In this document: piece after piece, positions 1-10,697 of the stretch
How the letters are laid out: each line of letters opens with the position of its first letter
Position numbering within the stretch: the first letter of the stretch is position 1
Program-made: the position numbers and the translations under genes
Assembly (NCBI GenBank): GCA_905221605.1
Contig: CAJNDS010002398.1
Span: forward strand, 381,949-445,948
Source: Symbiodinium natans
Lineage: Eukaryota > Sar > Dinophyceae > Suessiales > Symbiodiniaceae
Length of the DNA stretch: 64,000 nt
Direction: 5' to 3'
The notes under the pieces: generated by a model
What the model saw: only the letters and a program-made list of their open reading frames with translations
What the model was told of the DNA's origin: nothing
The model's database searches: none

Positions 1-3000
1 AACATTACAAACCCAACCAAACGCAAGCTAATCCTTCAGAAAGGCTTATAAACCCCTTAGAGTTTGGGGAGGTTCAGGCCGCACTTCTGGGTCTTGTCGC
101 GCGAAGTTTGAAGAGCACGAAACGAAGCAAAAGGTACCGAACAGAGGGCTCCCTGCTTTAAAGCTTCAGCCGCAGGATATACGTCAACGGTGTCCCGCTG
201 CACATGAAGGGTGTGAACTGGAACCCTGTGGCAGTTGGGGATTCCCACCCCTTCGGCCCGACACTCAGCAGGGTTTAGGGCATTCCGGGTTTCCGGTTTT
301 GGCTCGCGGCCTCAGGCTTGAGAGGGCCTTTTGTCATGCGCGGATCGGAGCTCCACACAGGAAGATCTCCGCAGTACCCGAAATCTTCACTAGTCTCTCT
401 AAGCTCTTTTTCCCCAACCCCCTAAGACCCTAAGACCCTCAACCCTTTCCGCCCAAGACCCTCACCCGCTCCATGACCGAGGCCTCGCTTTCGCGGACTT
501 CGTGGCACGTGACGCTCGCATCATGGCTGAGGCCGTCTTCAACTGCGTGCCTGCGGGTTTGGCTTGCTGTCGGGTTTAGGGTTTGGGGCCCTGTGCGGCT
601 CGTTAGCCTGCGGCTGATGCGACCACAACAGGCCGGCGTCAATGTGGTGAGGACAGCTCGGGGAAGGGCTACGGCGGACATCGGATTTTCAGGGCTTCTC
701 TGGAGTCGGAGTGGTGGTGAGTGGTGGATGTTGCCGGCATGTCGTCTGAAAGTTTAAGGACGTACGAAACCGTTGCTGACCCAGTCGGCAGCTCAGTCAC
801 TCCGGAGCTTCAGTCGGGAAATGTGACAGCTCCACAGGCCTTGTCCGCAACCTTTCTTTTCGATGCGGTCTGTGAAGCCCAGGCCGTATTAGACGAGCTC
901 TGGCGAAACGGCATTCAGGTGCAGCGCAGCTTGCGGCTTGCTGTAGCTCGTGACCTCCGCAAGTCTAGGGGAGGGTGATGGTCATCTGCCATCATCCACA
1001 GTAAGCAACCGACTACAGTCATGCTGCTGCCCTTCAACACAGCGGTACGGGAAATGGCTAGACGTTCTGGGCGATGGTGGAATTGTCGAAAACGCCCTCA
1101 ACGCTCCCGTAACACCGGACATCCCCCCAAACATCATAAGTCCTCAAAGTTGTAAATCCCCACCCCAGAAGCCTCAGGCGTTTGCACGTACGTGAAGAAG
1201 CCAGGTTTTGGCAAACCACGACGACGACAGTAGCAAGTGTAGCATGTCATGTTGAGCAGCGCGGCCTTTCTGCATCATGCGGCCAGATCCTGAACACCAT
1301 CTACGCCCACGGCGGGAAAGCTCTGGAAGCAGTCCAGAAAGAGGCGCCTGGCACAATGTTGCCCAAACCCTCAGCCCCGCAACGAAGCTTTTAAGCCCCA
1401 ATAAGAACGTCACGGGCGGGAAGGTGCAAGAGAGGGAGCGATGGTGCATGATGGTGTCAGCATGGTAACTATGCCAAAAAGGCCCTTTCCCGCTCAGTAT
1501 CTTGTCAACTGAACCCCAACCCTCTCCCTCACGCGATCCCGAAAGCGCAAACCTATTCCTAGCACCCTAGCCACCAATTCCGAATCTACCCCTCTGAACT
1601 GCCAACTCTGGCACAAGTCCCACCGATCTGACGAGGTAGATGCAGTGCCCTGTCTGCATTCGGGTTGTCCTGGATTGGAGGCTTGCTTTTGTACCACCGG
1701 CTACCCAAGAGGCAGCGAACATTGTGTCGGTTGAGGCTTGCTTCTACAGAGCGGGCTCAGGGCTTAAGGAGGTCCAGGGCCCATGAGGGTTTACAGAATA
1801 TAGTGCTTAGGGTTCAGAGTGGCAGCTTTCGGAGCCCTAGAATCTTCACTCCGAAAGGTGAAGCACCATCCTGCTCTTCTCATGTGGGTGGCCGGGAACG
1901 AGTCGGGGCCGCAGCGCATCGAAGGGGGTGGGGGGGGGGGGGGGGCGGTTTGGGTTCAGGCGCTTTAAGTGCTGCAGTTTTCTCTTCCCTCATCCTTCAA
2001 ATGTCAGCCCTGGCCCAGCTCGAGGTGGAACTACAACGGCTGCTACCAACATATGAACGTGGATCAGTGTGGCCATCGTTTAAATGAAGTGGCCAGCGAC
2101 TCAGAGTGAGCTACAGAGAGGCTGATGTGTCACAAAAGACCAATGCTGGTGCCCTGAGCCACTCTAAGACTCTAAGACTCTACACCCTAATTCCCATAAG
2201 CTTCCCGAAGCCGCGACAGTCTTCTTTTCTGGACAGTGAACCACAGAAGCCTCTTCAGCCTTTCACACTGAAGGCCAAGCTCGTAAAGAAATATGATCAG
2301 CAGCATCCCGTCGCGCGGGCCTCAGCAGGACAACGCTGCCTCGGGTTTAGGGGTGTAAGGTTGTCGGGTTTGGGGGGAGGTTAAGGCTCTTACGGCTTTA
2401 GCTTTGGGGCTTCAGGGTTTGGGCTTGTTGTTGTGGCGCTGGGTTCGAGTGCACAGACAGGCTGTGTGTTCTTCTTTCCGCTTGCATGTGAGAGGGCTCT
2501 GTATGCCGTTTGTATTGCTGAGGCATCAGTGTATGGGGAGGCGCCACCCCTGGATGTGATCCAGAAAATGGATGCCATTGATGCGGGTACCCCAGAGGAT
2601 CGGGTTCCAGAGTCCTCCTGCAGCGTGCTTCGCTCAGACAACATAACCCAAGCACGGAACACCAGAAGATCCTAATCTACTTTGTCTTTTCATGAAGCTT
2701 TCCGGTACCCTAAACCCCAGACCCTCGCCCACTGTGACAGGTCTGGGGTGTGAACTACTACGATGAGCTTACCTTCGGAGACCTCTTCAAGCGTGCGGGC
2801 CCCGGCGTGACTGCGCTGGCCCCTCAGGTTTAACTCCTTCCAGAAAACCCGCGTCCGCACGAAATCGCCTGAAAGCGTTGTGGCGCTCGTAGCGGTCGTT
2901 TAGCAATTAAATGCCCGTCGTGACAGCAAAAAAAGACTTTTCTAGTAGAAGTTTGAAAAGCCCTCCCTACACCACCCTCACTAAGGGTGTTTTAAAAACT

Positions 3001-3057
3001 CCATTCCGCTGAGCAGCCCAAGCTTGCAAAGATCCTGGATCTTGATGCTAGAAACAA
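1..3057. other. Intergenic DNA without a convincing gene
   Basis: Open frames here are all shorter than about 140 codons, overlap on both strands and show no recognisable domain. Short telomere-like words (TTTAGGG or CCCTAAA derivatives) occur repeatedly. A run of 16 G occupies 1930-1945. I see no RNA gene, promoter motif or transposon terminus. Confidence 0.6.
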
Positions 3058-4514
3058 GCGGGGTTTTAGGGTTCAGGGTTTTTAGGGTTTACGGCTTTTA
3101 GGGCTTCAGGGTTGCTTGTCAGGGTTGTTGGTTTTTGGTTTTGTTAGGGTTAAGTGATTTTTGGGTTCAGGGTTTTTAGGGTATGGTTATTTTGAAGGTT
3201 TAGGGTTTTAAGGCGCTTTTTGGCTTTTAGGGTTTGTCGTTTAGGGCTTTTGAGGGTTCACGGCTTTTTGGGTTTTGAGTCTTGAGGGTTCAGGGTCTTT
3301 AGGGTTTGTTTTTCGAGTTTAGGGTTCAGGGTTTTTAGGGGGTAGGGTGTGTGAGGGTTCAGGGTTTTTAGGGTACAGGTGTTTTAGGTCTTTTTGAGTA
3401 GGGTTTAAAGTTTTAGGGTTCTGGGTTTTTAGGGGTTTTGGTTTTTAGGGTTTGTTTTTTAGGGCGCAGGGGTTTTGGGGTCAAGGATTTTAGGGTTTAA
3501 GGTTTTCCGAGTTCAGGTTTAGGGCTTTTTGTTTTCAGGGTTTTGTTTCTAGGGGTTGAGGGTTCAGGGTTCTTAGGGTGGAGGGTCTTGGGATTCAGAG
3601 TTTTTAGGGTTCATTAGGGTTCAGGTTTTTAGGGTTCAGGGTCATCTTTACGATCTACGGTGTTACGGTTCATTTTATTTAGGGCTCAGGGTCTTTAAGT
3701 TTGTTTTTTGTTTTTTTTCGGATTTGTGTGATAGGCTTTCGGGCTTCGAGGGTTCAAGAATTTTGGGTGCAGGGATTTTCGGGTTTGTTGTTTCAGTGCT
3801 TAGGGTTGCTAAGGTGCGACTGTTTAGGGTTGTTAGGGTTCAGGGTCTGTAGGGGTTGGTTTTTTTTGGGCGTTTCTTTTGGTTTAGTTTTGTTCAGGGT
3901 TCAGGAGCTTTATAGTTTTGAGCCTGGCTTTTGGGGTTCAGGGGTTTTGGGGTTTGGGTTTCTTAGCTTAGGGTTTAGGGTTGTTATGGTTTGGAGGTTT
4001 AGTTTTTTTTTGTTTAATTTTGTGTTTTAGTGTGTAGGGTTTTCAGGGTTTAGGGCTTTTAGAGTTCAGGTTTTGGGGTTCAGTTGTTTTGGTTTGTATG
4101 TTTTAGGGTTTAGGGTTGAGTTTTTAGGTTTATTTGTTTTAGTAGTTCGATTTGTTGTTTAATGGGATGTTTCTGGTTTCGAAGGTTTGTGATTTTTAAG
4201 TTCAGGAGCTTTAGGGTTTGGAGTTTTCAGGGCTCAAGTTTTTTTTTTTTGTTTTTGCATTTTTTCCGGTTTGGGGCTTTCAGGTTAGGGTTTAGGGGTT
4301 TTAGGGCTCAGGGTGTTTGTTGTTTTTGTTTTTAGAGTTTAGGGTTTTTGGGGTTTAGAGTTTTTAGGGTTCAGTGTTTTCAGGGTTTGGGTTTTCAGGG
4401 TTCAGGGTTTTTGAGGGTTCCGGTTTGTTATAGTTTGTCGCTTAGGGTTTTTGGGGTTTTTAGGGTTTGCGGTTTTTTAGGGTTCAGGGTGTTTAGGGTT
4501 TTCAGTTTTTAGGT

Positions 4515-4515
<1 letters not shown>

Positions 4516-4574
<59 letters not shown>
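4516..4574 (+). repeat. Poly-T tract of 59 bases
   Basis: An uninterrupted T run lies inside satellite module B. The corresponding place in the second copy of the module has no run of this length. It may be an expanded homopolymer or a retroposed poly(A) tail read from the other strand; nothing next to it decides between these. Confidence 0.9.
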
Positions 4575-5487
4575 CTGGTTTTTTTAGAGTTCAGGGTTTG
4601 TAGGGTTTGGGGTTTTTAGGGTTCAGGGCTTGTAGGGTTGGGGTTTTAGGGCTTCGGTTTCTTTAGGGTTCCGGCTGTTTCACGGGTTTCGGGATGTTAG
4701 GGTGGTTCAGGGGCTTTAGGGTTTGCGGTTTTTGGGGTTCTGGGTTGGTTTTCCTGGTTTCAGGTTTTCAGGTTGTTTTTAGGTTAAGGGAATTTAGGGG
4801 TTCAGGGTTTTTGTCGCTTTGCTGTCTTTAGGATGAACTTTAGGATTTAGGGCTGCAAGGGTTTTTGGTGTTTAGGGTTTGTTGTTTAGGGCTATTTAGG
4901 GTTCAGGGTTTTTAGGGTTAGGGTTTTGAGGGCTCAGGGTGTTTAGGGTTTTTGATTTTCGTTTTTTTTTTTCAATGTTTCGGATTTTTGTTAATTCAGG
5001 CTTCAGGGATTTTAGAGTTTTTGGGTTTCCGGTTAGGTTTGTAGGGTTTTGGCTGTTTAGGGTACAGGTTTTTTCGGGTTTAGATTTTTCAGGGTACAGG
5101 GTTTTTAGGGGTTTGGTGTTTAGAGTTTAGGGTTCAGGGTTTTTAGGGTGTTGAGGGGTTTTGGTTTTTAGGGTTTAGGGTTCTTAGGGCGGGGGGTTTT
5201 CAGGGTTTGGGTTTTTGAGGGTTAGAGGGTTTTGGTTTCTAGGGTTTGTTGTTATAGTTCAGGGTGTTTCAGGGTCAGGGTTTTTAGGGTTCAGGTGTTT
5301 AGAGTTTTCGGCTTTAAGGGTTTGTTTGAGGCTTTAAGGTAGGTTGGGTTTAATTTAAGGGTTCTGTAGGGTTTAGGTTTTTTGTTAGGGTTCAGGGTTT
5401 TTAGGGTTTTGTAGGGTTCAAGATGTTGAGGGTTTGTGGTCTTTAGGGTTCAGGCTTTTTCGGGTTTAGTTTTTTTTTTTTTTGGGT

Positions 5488-5505
5488 GGGGGGGGGGGGG
5501 GGGGG
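5488..5505 (+). repeat. Poly-G tract
   Basis: Eighteen consecutive G follow a T-rich run. It is one of a series of long G or C homopolymers in this window. Confidence 0.9.
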
Positions 5506-5830
5506 TTCAGGGTTTCTGGGGTCCAGTTTCTTGTTATTGTGAGTTTTCAATTTTTGCTGTTTAGCATTTAGGGTTTTAGGGTTCAAGGTGTCTAGGGTTC
5601 AGGCTTTTCAGGCGTCTTGGTTCTTAAGGGTTGTTGTTTCGGGTGTGGTGTTTTAGTGGTTTAGGAATTTTAGGGTGTAGGGTTTTCCGGGTTGATGGTT
5701 TTTATGGCCTTTTGGTTTTAGGGTTTGATTTTTTAAAGGCTGTTTAGGGTTCACTGAGTTTCAGGGTTTAGGATTTTCTTGGTTCAAGGCTTTTGGGGTA
5801 TTGGTTTGTTAGGGTTCAGTGTTTTAGGGT

Positions 5831-6586
5831 TTGTCCTGTTTGGGGTTTTGGGTTTCAGGATTGTTTAGGGTGCGAGATCATTCTATCGGTTTGCCCTTTC
5901 AGGTTGAAGAATTGCCGACGAGTGAGCCAAGCGCATGGTATGGAATTGCTGCAATTGCCAGTTTTGTAGGCGGCTGGAGTGAGGCTGCATGCAAGCTTGG
6001 CACCTGTCGCTACGCGGCCCTGAAGGATGTGCTTGGTGTTTCGGCGGTCTCTGTGGTTGATGGGGGACGTAGTAAGATCTTGCATGAACTTGGTGTTAGG
6101 ATGCGACTCACTCAGTACACCTTCATCGCCACGGTTCGTGCGAGAGCCCCGTGCTTAACAAGTTCCTTTGACGCACGGATTGCTTTCCAGGCTGCGTGCA
6201 ATTGCAAAGGGGTAAATGGGCTGAATGATGCAGAGATCATCACGAAAAAGCTGGTGCCATCGTCTGATTTCAATGGGTATGCCCCTTCATTGACCATCCT
6301 GCGCTTGGGTGGTAAAGATGCAGCGAAACGGGCAGTAGATTGCTGGAAGAAGCAAATGGTGATGCCTGCGGCCCTAAAGCTGGAGCATGAATGGTTTTTA
6401 CAACAACGAGGGCAGGGATGGATCCTTGGACGCTGCGGCTGGAGAGCGGGACCTACTGCAGCAACGATGGGTCCGAGCTTTCTGGAAAAGTCTGTTCCTT
6501 GGGACAGGTGGACGTGGAAGTACCTCAGGATGTGGATATTGGCGCGCTTGACTGACGCGGTGCCCTTTGAGATCTTGACGACCTAA
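5831..6586 (+). CDS. Hypothetical protein, 251 codons, unrecognised
   Basis: I do not recognise this product. The frame starts with an ATG inside satellite sequence; only about the first 15 residues are satellite-derived, and the rest lies in the unique segment. Residue usage from about position 25 looks protein-like: mixed charged and hydrophobic residues, with stretches such as GIAAIASFVGGW, CKGVNGLNDAEIITKKL and LGGKDAAKRAVDCWKKQ. No signal peptide, membrane segment or catalytic motif is evident. The true 5' end could be an exon boundary near 5880 rather than the ATG. It may be a gene fragment carried by the inserted DNA. The frame is long for chance in DNA of this composition, which is the main argument for it. 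Confidence 0.35.
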   Translation: MSCLGFWVSGLFRVRDHSIGLPFQVEELPTSEPSAWYGIAAIASFVGGWSEAACKLGTCRYAALKDVLGVSAVSVVDGGRSKILHELGVRMRLTQYTFIATVRARAPCLTSSFDARIAFQAACNCKGVNGLNDAEIITKKLVPSSDFNGYAPSLTILRLGGKDAAKRAVDCWKKQMVMPAALKLEHEWFLQQRGQGWILGRCGWRAGPTAATMGPSFLEKSVPWDRWTWKYLRMWILARLTDAVPFEILTT

Positions 6587-6990
6587 GGGGCCGCCAGCAG
6601 CTGTCCTCCACGTGTCCGCTTTGCTGTGTGGAGCCTCGAACCCTGCCGCGCCTTTTGTATGAGCGTGCAAGCGTCACTTTCCGGCCCGACTGGGCGATGC
6701 AAGGATGCGTTGTTGATCAAACGCATGATCCTGTGGCGTTGCTGGCCATCCTCTACCTAGGCCGAGTGGTCTCGTGCGCATGGAGCAAGGCCAAATGCGA
6801 AACATGCACCTGACTGCATTAATTGAATGATGATGAAGTGTCGGTTTCTTGATCTCTATGTGCTGGCCCGGAGACAGTGTGGAGTAGTGGTGCTCACATC
6901 ACATTTGATCTGTTGGACTTTTGGGTCACCAGGCCACTGTTCGCAAGGCCTGACCTGTTGCACACGTTGACGCACGTTGATGTTGGATTT
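5871..6990. other. Unique segment interrupting the satellite array
   Basis: The TTTAGGG-like texture stops at about 5870 and resumes at about 6991. The junction between modules B and A is continuous in the second repeat unit (about 9820) but here is separated by these ~1.1 kb. Composition is balanced and non-repetitive, and it holds the 251-codon frame at 5831-6586. I did not find clear terminal inverted repeats or a target duplication at the edges. It is either an insertion or a piece of single-copy DNA trapped in the array. Confidence 0.65.
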
Positions 6991-8180
6991 GTTTTTGAGG
7001 GTGTAAGGAGTTTCGGGTTCAGGGATTTTAGGGTGGAGGGGTTTCGTGTTCAGGAGTTTTTGGTTTTGCGGGTTTGTGTTTTAGGGTGTAGGGTTTTTAG
7101 GGTTCAGGGGCTTTAGGGTTCAGGGTTTTTCGGGCCTGGGGTTTTCAGGTTAGGGTTGAGGATTCTTTTTTGGTTTTGGGTTTTTCAGGTTTTTCATCCT
7201 GGGGTTTAGGGTTTTAGAGTTCCGGGATTTCAGGCTCAGGGTTTTTCGGGTTCAGGTTTTTTGGGGTTTAGGGTTGTCAGGGTTCAGGGTGTTTAGGATT
7301 TTGGGGGTTCAAGGTTTAGGGTTTACAGTTTAGGATTCAGGTATTAGGGTTTATGGGGTTCAGGGTTTAGGGTTTCAGGTTCTTGGCTTTGCTTGGTTTA
7401 GGAAGTTTAGGGTTTCGGTTTTTTGGATTTAGGTTCGGACGTTTTAGGGTTCAGCTTATTTTGGGTTTCGGGGTGTTTAGGGTCTTTGTTTTCAGGGTTT
7501 AGGGAGTTGGGGCTCAGGATCTTTAAGGCTCAGGGTTTTTAGGGGTTTTGTTCTTTCGGAGAGTTTCGGGTTTTGAGGGTTCAGATTCTTTAGGGTTTAG
7601 TTTAGCGTTTTTAGGGTACAGGCAGTTTTTTTTGGTATTTGGGTTTTAGGGATTGTTTTCCAGGCTCACGATTTTTAGGGTTTTTGGTTTTTAGGTTTCA
7701 GGTTTTTAGGGATTCAGGGGTTTTAGGGTTTCGGGCTTGTAGGGTTCAGGCTGTTGCGGGTTTTTTGTTTGTTAGGTTTTTTTTTCGAGGGGGTGTGTTT
7801 TTTTTGGAATTAGGGTTTCAGAGTTCAGGGCTCAGGGCTAAAAGGGCTTGCCAAGGCCAAAGCCCCCCGGGCCAAGGGCCTTCCGGGCCAAGGGCCCCCC
7901 GAGCCAAGGGCATCTGGGGCAAGGGCGCCCGGGCCAAGGGCCTTGCCGGGCCAAGGGCTCTTTGGGCCAAGGGCCGCCCGAGGGCTCAGGGGTTCAGGTT
8001 TTCGGGGTTTTTAGGGTTCAGGGCTTTTCGGGTTTTTCGCTTTTTCGGGTTCAGAGTTTGTTGGTTTTGTTTTTTCTCTCAGGGGGTTTCTTGTTTTTGA
8101 AGGTTTGGGGTGTTTAGGGTTCAGGAGCTTTTGGGTGTTGAGGTTTCAGGGTTGAGGGTTCTTCCACGTTGGGGCTTGTA
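6991..8180 (+). repeat. Satellite module A, first copy
   Basis: It aligns with 9821-10450. CAGGAGTTTTTGGTTTTGCG occurs at 7051 and 9865, and CCAGGCTCA-type sequence near 7660 and 10255. The first copy contains an extra GC-rich minisatellite at 7841-7985. Confidence 0.65.
7841..7985. repeat. GC-rich 16-bp minisatellite
   Basis: About eight copies of a unit centred on GGGCCAAGGGC recur every ~16 bp (near 7869, 7885, 7901, 7917, 7931, 7948 and 7964). It is much richer in G+C than the T/G-rich satellite on both sides. GGGCC and GGCCC words make it self-complementary. Confidence 0.85.
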
Positions 8181-8199
8181 GGTTGGGGTTCAGAGTTTT

Positions 8200-9820
8200 T
8201 ATGCTTTAGAGTTTTAGGGCTCAGGGTGTTTGGGTTTTTGGTTTGTTAGGGTTTAGGGTTTTCTTTTTTTTTTGGGGGGGGTTGGGGGTTTAGGGTGTTT
8301 TTTAGCTTTCAGGGTTTTCAGGGTTTGAGGTGTTCAGGGTGCAGTGTTTTTGAGGGTTCAGGTTTTCAGATTGTCGTTCAGTGTTTTTTGGAGTTTTTAG
8401 GGTTTAGGGTCTTTAGGGTTCAGGGTGCTTAGGATTTTTGGTTTTTCGGGTTTGTTGTTTTCAAGGGGAAACAGGGCTCAGGGTTTTCTAGGGTTCAGGG
8501 GTTTGTAGGGTTTGGGGTTTTTAGGGTCCAGGGTTTGTAGGGTTTGGGGTTTTTAGGGCTCAGAGTTTTTTGGGCTCAGGGTTTCTAGGGGTTCCGGGTG
8601 TTTCCACGGATTTGGTTGTTAGGGTCTGTTTTTTTTTTTTGGGTTTAGGATCTTAAAAATTCAGAATTTTTGGGGGTTGCGCTTTTTTTTGGGATTTACG
8701 GTTGGTTTTCAGGGTTTTATGTTGTTAGTTTGCTTTTAGGGCTAAAGGAATTCGGGGTTCAGGGTTTTTATGGGATTGCTGTCTTTAGGGTAAACTTTAG
8801 GGGTTGGGGTTTTAAGGGTTTTTGGTGTTTAGGGTTTGTTGTTAAGGACTTCTTCGGGTTCAGGGTGTTTAGGGTGTAGGGTTTTGAGGGCTCAGGGTTC
8901 TTAAGGTTTTTGGTTTTCCGTTTTTTTTCAGGGTTTCGGATTTTTGTTTTTCGGCTGCAGGGTTTTAAGGGATTTTAAGTTTTCGGGTAAAGTTTTTAGG
9001 GTTTTGGCTGTTTAGGGTTCCGTGTTTTTGTAGGGTTTAGGTTTTTCAGGTTACAGGTTGTTTAGGGGTTTTGCTGTTTAGGTCTCAGTTTCTTCTTGAG
9101 TTTAGGGTTCAGGGTTTTTCAGGGTGTCGGGTTTTAGCGTTCAGGGCTTTAGGGTTTTCGGTTTTTTTTCGGTTTGGGGTTCTTAGGGTGTTTTTTTTGT
9201 GGGAGGGGGGGGGGGGGCTTGGGGTTCTTTAGGGTTAGAGGGCTTTGGTTTCTAGGGTTTGTTTAGGGTTCAGGATCTTTAAGGTTCAGGTTTTTAGGGT
9301 TTTTGGCTTTTGTGGTCTGTTTTAGGATTGAGGGTGTTTCGGGTTGGTTTCGCAGGGTTTTGAGGGCTCTGTAGGGTTTGCAGGTCTTTAGGGTTCAGGG
9401 TTTTAGGGTTTAGGGCTTTATGGGTTCAGGGTGGGTTTTTCGTCTTCAGAGTTTTAGGGTTTAGGGTTTTTCGGGCACAGTTTGTTTTAAGGGTTTGCTT
9501 TTTCAGCGTTCAAGATTTAGGGTTTTGGGTTTTCAGGGTTCAGGTTTTTAAGGGTTTTTATGGTTCAGGGTTTTTTGGGTCCAGTTTTTTGTTAATATGA
9601 TCTTGTATGTTTTGCTCTAGGATTCAGTGTGTTTAGGGTTCAGGCTTTTCAGGCGTGTTGGCTCTGAGGGTTTGTTTTTGAGGGTGTGGAGCATTTTGAG
9701 CTCAGGAGTTTTAGGGTTTAGGGTTTTCGGGGTTCACGGTGTTTAGGGCCTTTCAGTTTTTTAGGGTTTGCTTTTTTTGCGGGTTGTTTAGGGTTCACTG
9801 TCAGGGCATCGGTGTTTTTT
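8200..9820 (+). repeat. Satellite module B, second copy
   Basis: Counterpart of 4050-5870, offset by about 3.96 kb. It runs directly into module A at about 9821 without an interruption. A G-rich run lies near 9205-9219. Confidence 0.7.
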
Positions 9821-10450
9821 TTAGGGTGTAAGGTGTTCAGGGCTGGGTTTAGGGTTTCAGTTTTCAGGAGTTTTTGGTTTTGCGGGTTTGTTTTCGGGTG
9901 TAGTAGGCTTTTAGGGTTCAGGGGCTTTAGGGTTTGGAGGTTTTTAGGGTTCAGGGTTTCCGAGTTTGGGGTTTTCAGGTTTGGGTCGAGGGCTTCAGGC
10001 TTTTTTTTTTGTGGCGTTTTTGTTTGTCAAGGTTTAGGGTTTTCAGGGTTCAGGGTTTTAGGGTGAGGGTTTTAGGGTTCAGGTTGTTTGGGGTTTAGGG
10101 ATTTTGGGGTTTAGGGTTTTTAGGGTTCAGTTTTTTGGGGGGCTCTGGTCTTTCGGAAGGTTTCGAGATTTTAGGGTTCAGAGTGTTTAGGGTTTAGGGT
10201 TTTTAGGGTACAGGGCTGTTTTTGTTTGGGTGTTTGGTTTTTAGGGTTTGTTTTCCAGGCTCAAGATGCTCGAGTTTTTTGGTTTTTCGGGTTCAGGTTT
10301 GTAGGGTTTACGGTTTCGAGGGTTCAGGGGTTTTAGGGTTTCGGGCTTTTAGGGTTCAGGCTGTGTCAGGTTTTCGTTAGCTAGGTTATTTTCCCGCGGT
10401 TAGGGTTTTGTCGGATTCAGGGTTCCGAGGGTTCAGGGTGTTTAGCTTTT
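9821..10450 (+). repeat. Satellite module A, second copy
   Basis: Counterpart of the 5' part of 6991-8180, offset by about 2.6-2.8 kb. It lacks the GC-rich minisatellite. Beyond about 10450 the TTTAGGG texture continues to 10697 and then stops. Confidence 0.65.
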
Positions 10451-10697
10451 TGGGTTTTTAGGGTTCAGGGTTTTTAGGGTTTACGGTTCGGGGTTTTGAG
10501 GGGTCTTGGTTTCTCGGGTTGTTTTTTCTAGGGTGTAAGGGTTTTAGGGTTCAGGCTTTAGGGTTTGGCGGTTTTAGGGTTTAGGGTTTTTCGGGTTTGG
10601 GGTTTTCAGATTAGGGTTCAGGGGTTTTTATGGTGCAGGGTTTTCGGGTTTTCAGCGTTCAGGGGTTTTCAGGGCTTAGGGTTTAGGATTCCGACCC

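Larger units (their letters stand above)
4050..5870 (+). repeat. Satellite module B, first copy
   Basis: This block aligns collinearly with 8200-9820. Shared anchors include GCTGTCTTTAGG at 4821 and 8778, CGGATTTTTGTT at 4981 and 8937, and TGTTTAGGGTTCACT at 5741 and 9785. Divergence is substantial, with many indels. It stops at the unique segment that begins near 5871. Confidence 0.7.
3058..10697. repeat. Decayed TTTAGGG-derived satellite array
   Basis: Almost the whole stretch, apart from 5871-6990, is made of variants of TTTAGGG joined by GGGTTCAGGG and GGGTTTTTAGGG words, with the G-rich strand always on the plus strand. TTTAGGG is a telomere repeat of several algae and alveolates. Here it is too degenerate to be a functional telomere, so it is an interstitial array or an old subtelomere. 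The array begins abruptly near 3058 and ends near 10697. Open frames inside it translate to FRVQGF-like low complexity and are not genes. Confidence 0.9.

Noticed and set aside
7639-8117. Pro/Arg/Ala/Gly/Lys-rich repeat protein (PRAKG units)
   Set aside because: It is the translation of the 16-bp GC-rich minisatellite inside satellite DNA, in several frames at once.
3058-10697. Functional chromosome end
   Set aside because: The repeats are highly degenerate and non-repeat DNA continues on both sides, so it is interstitial.
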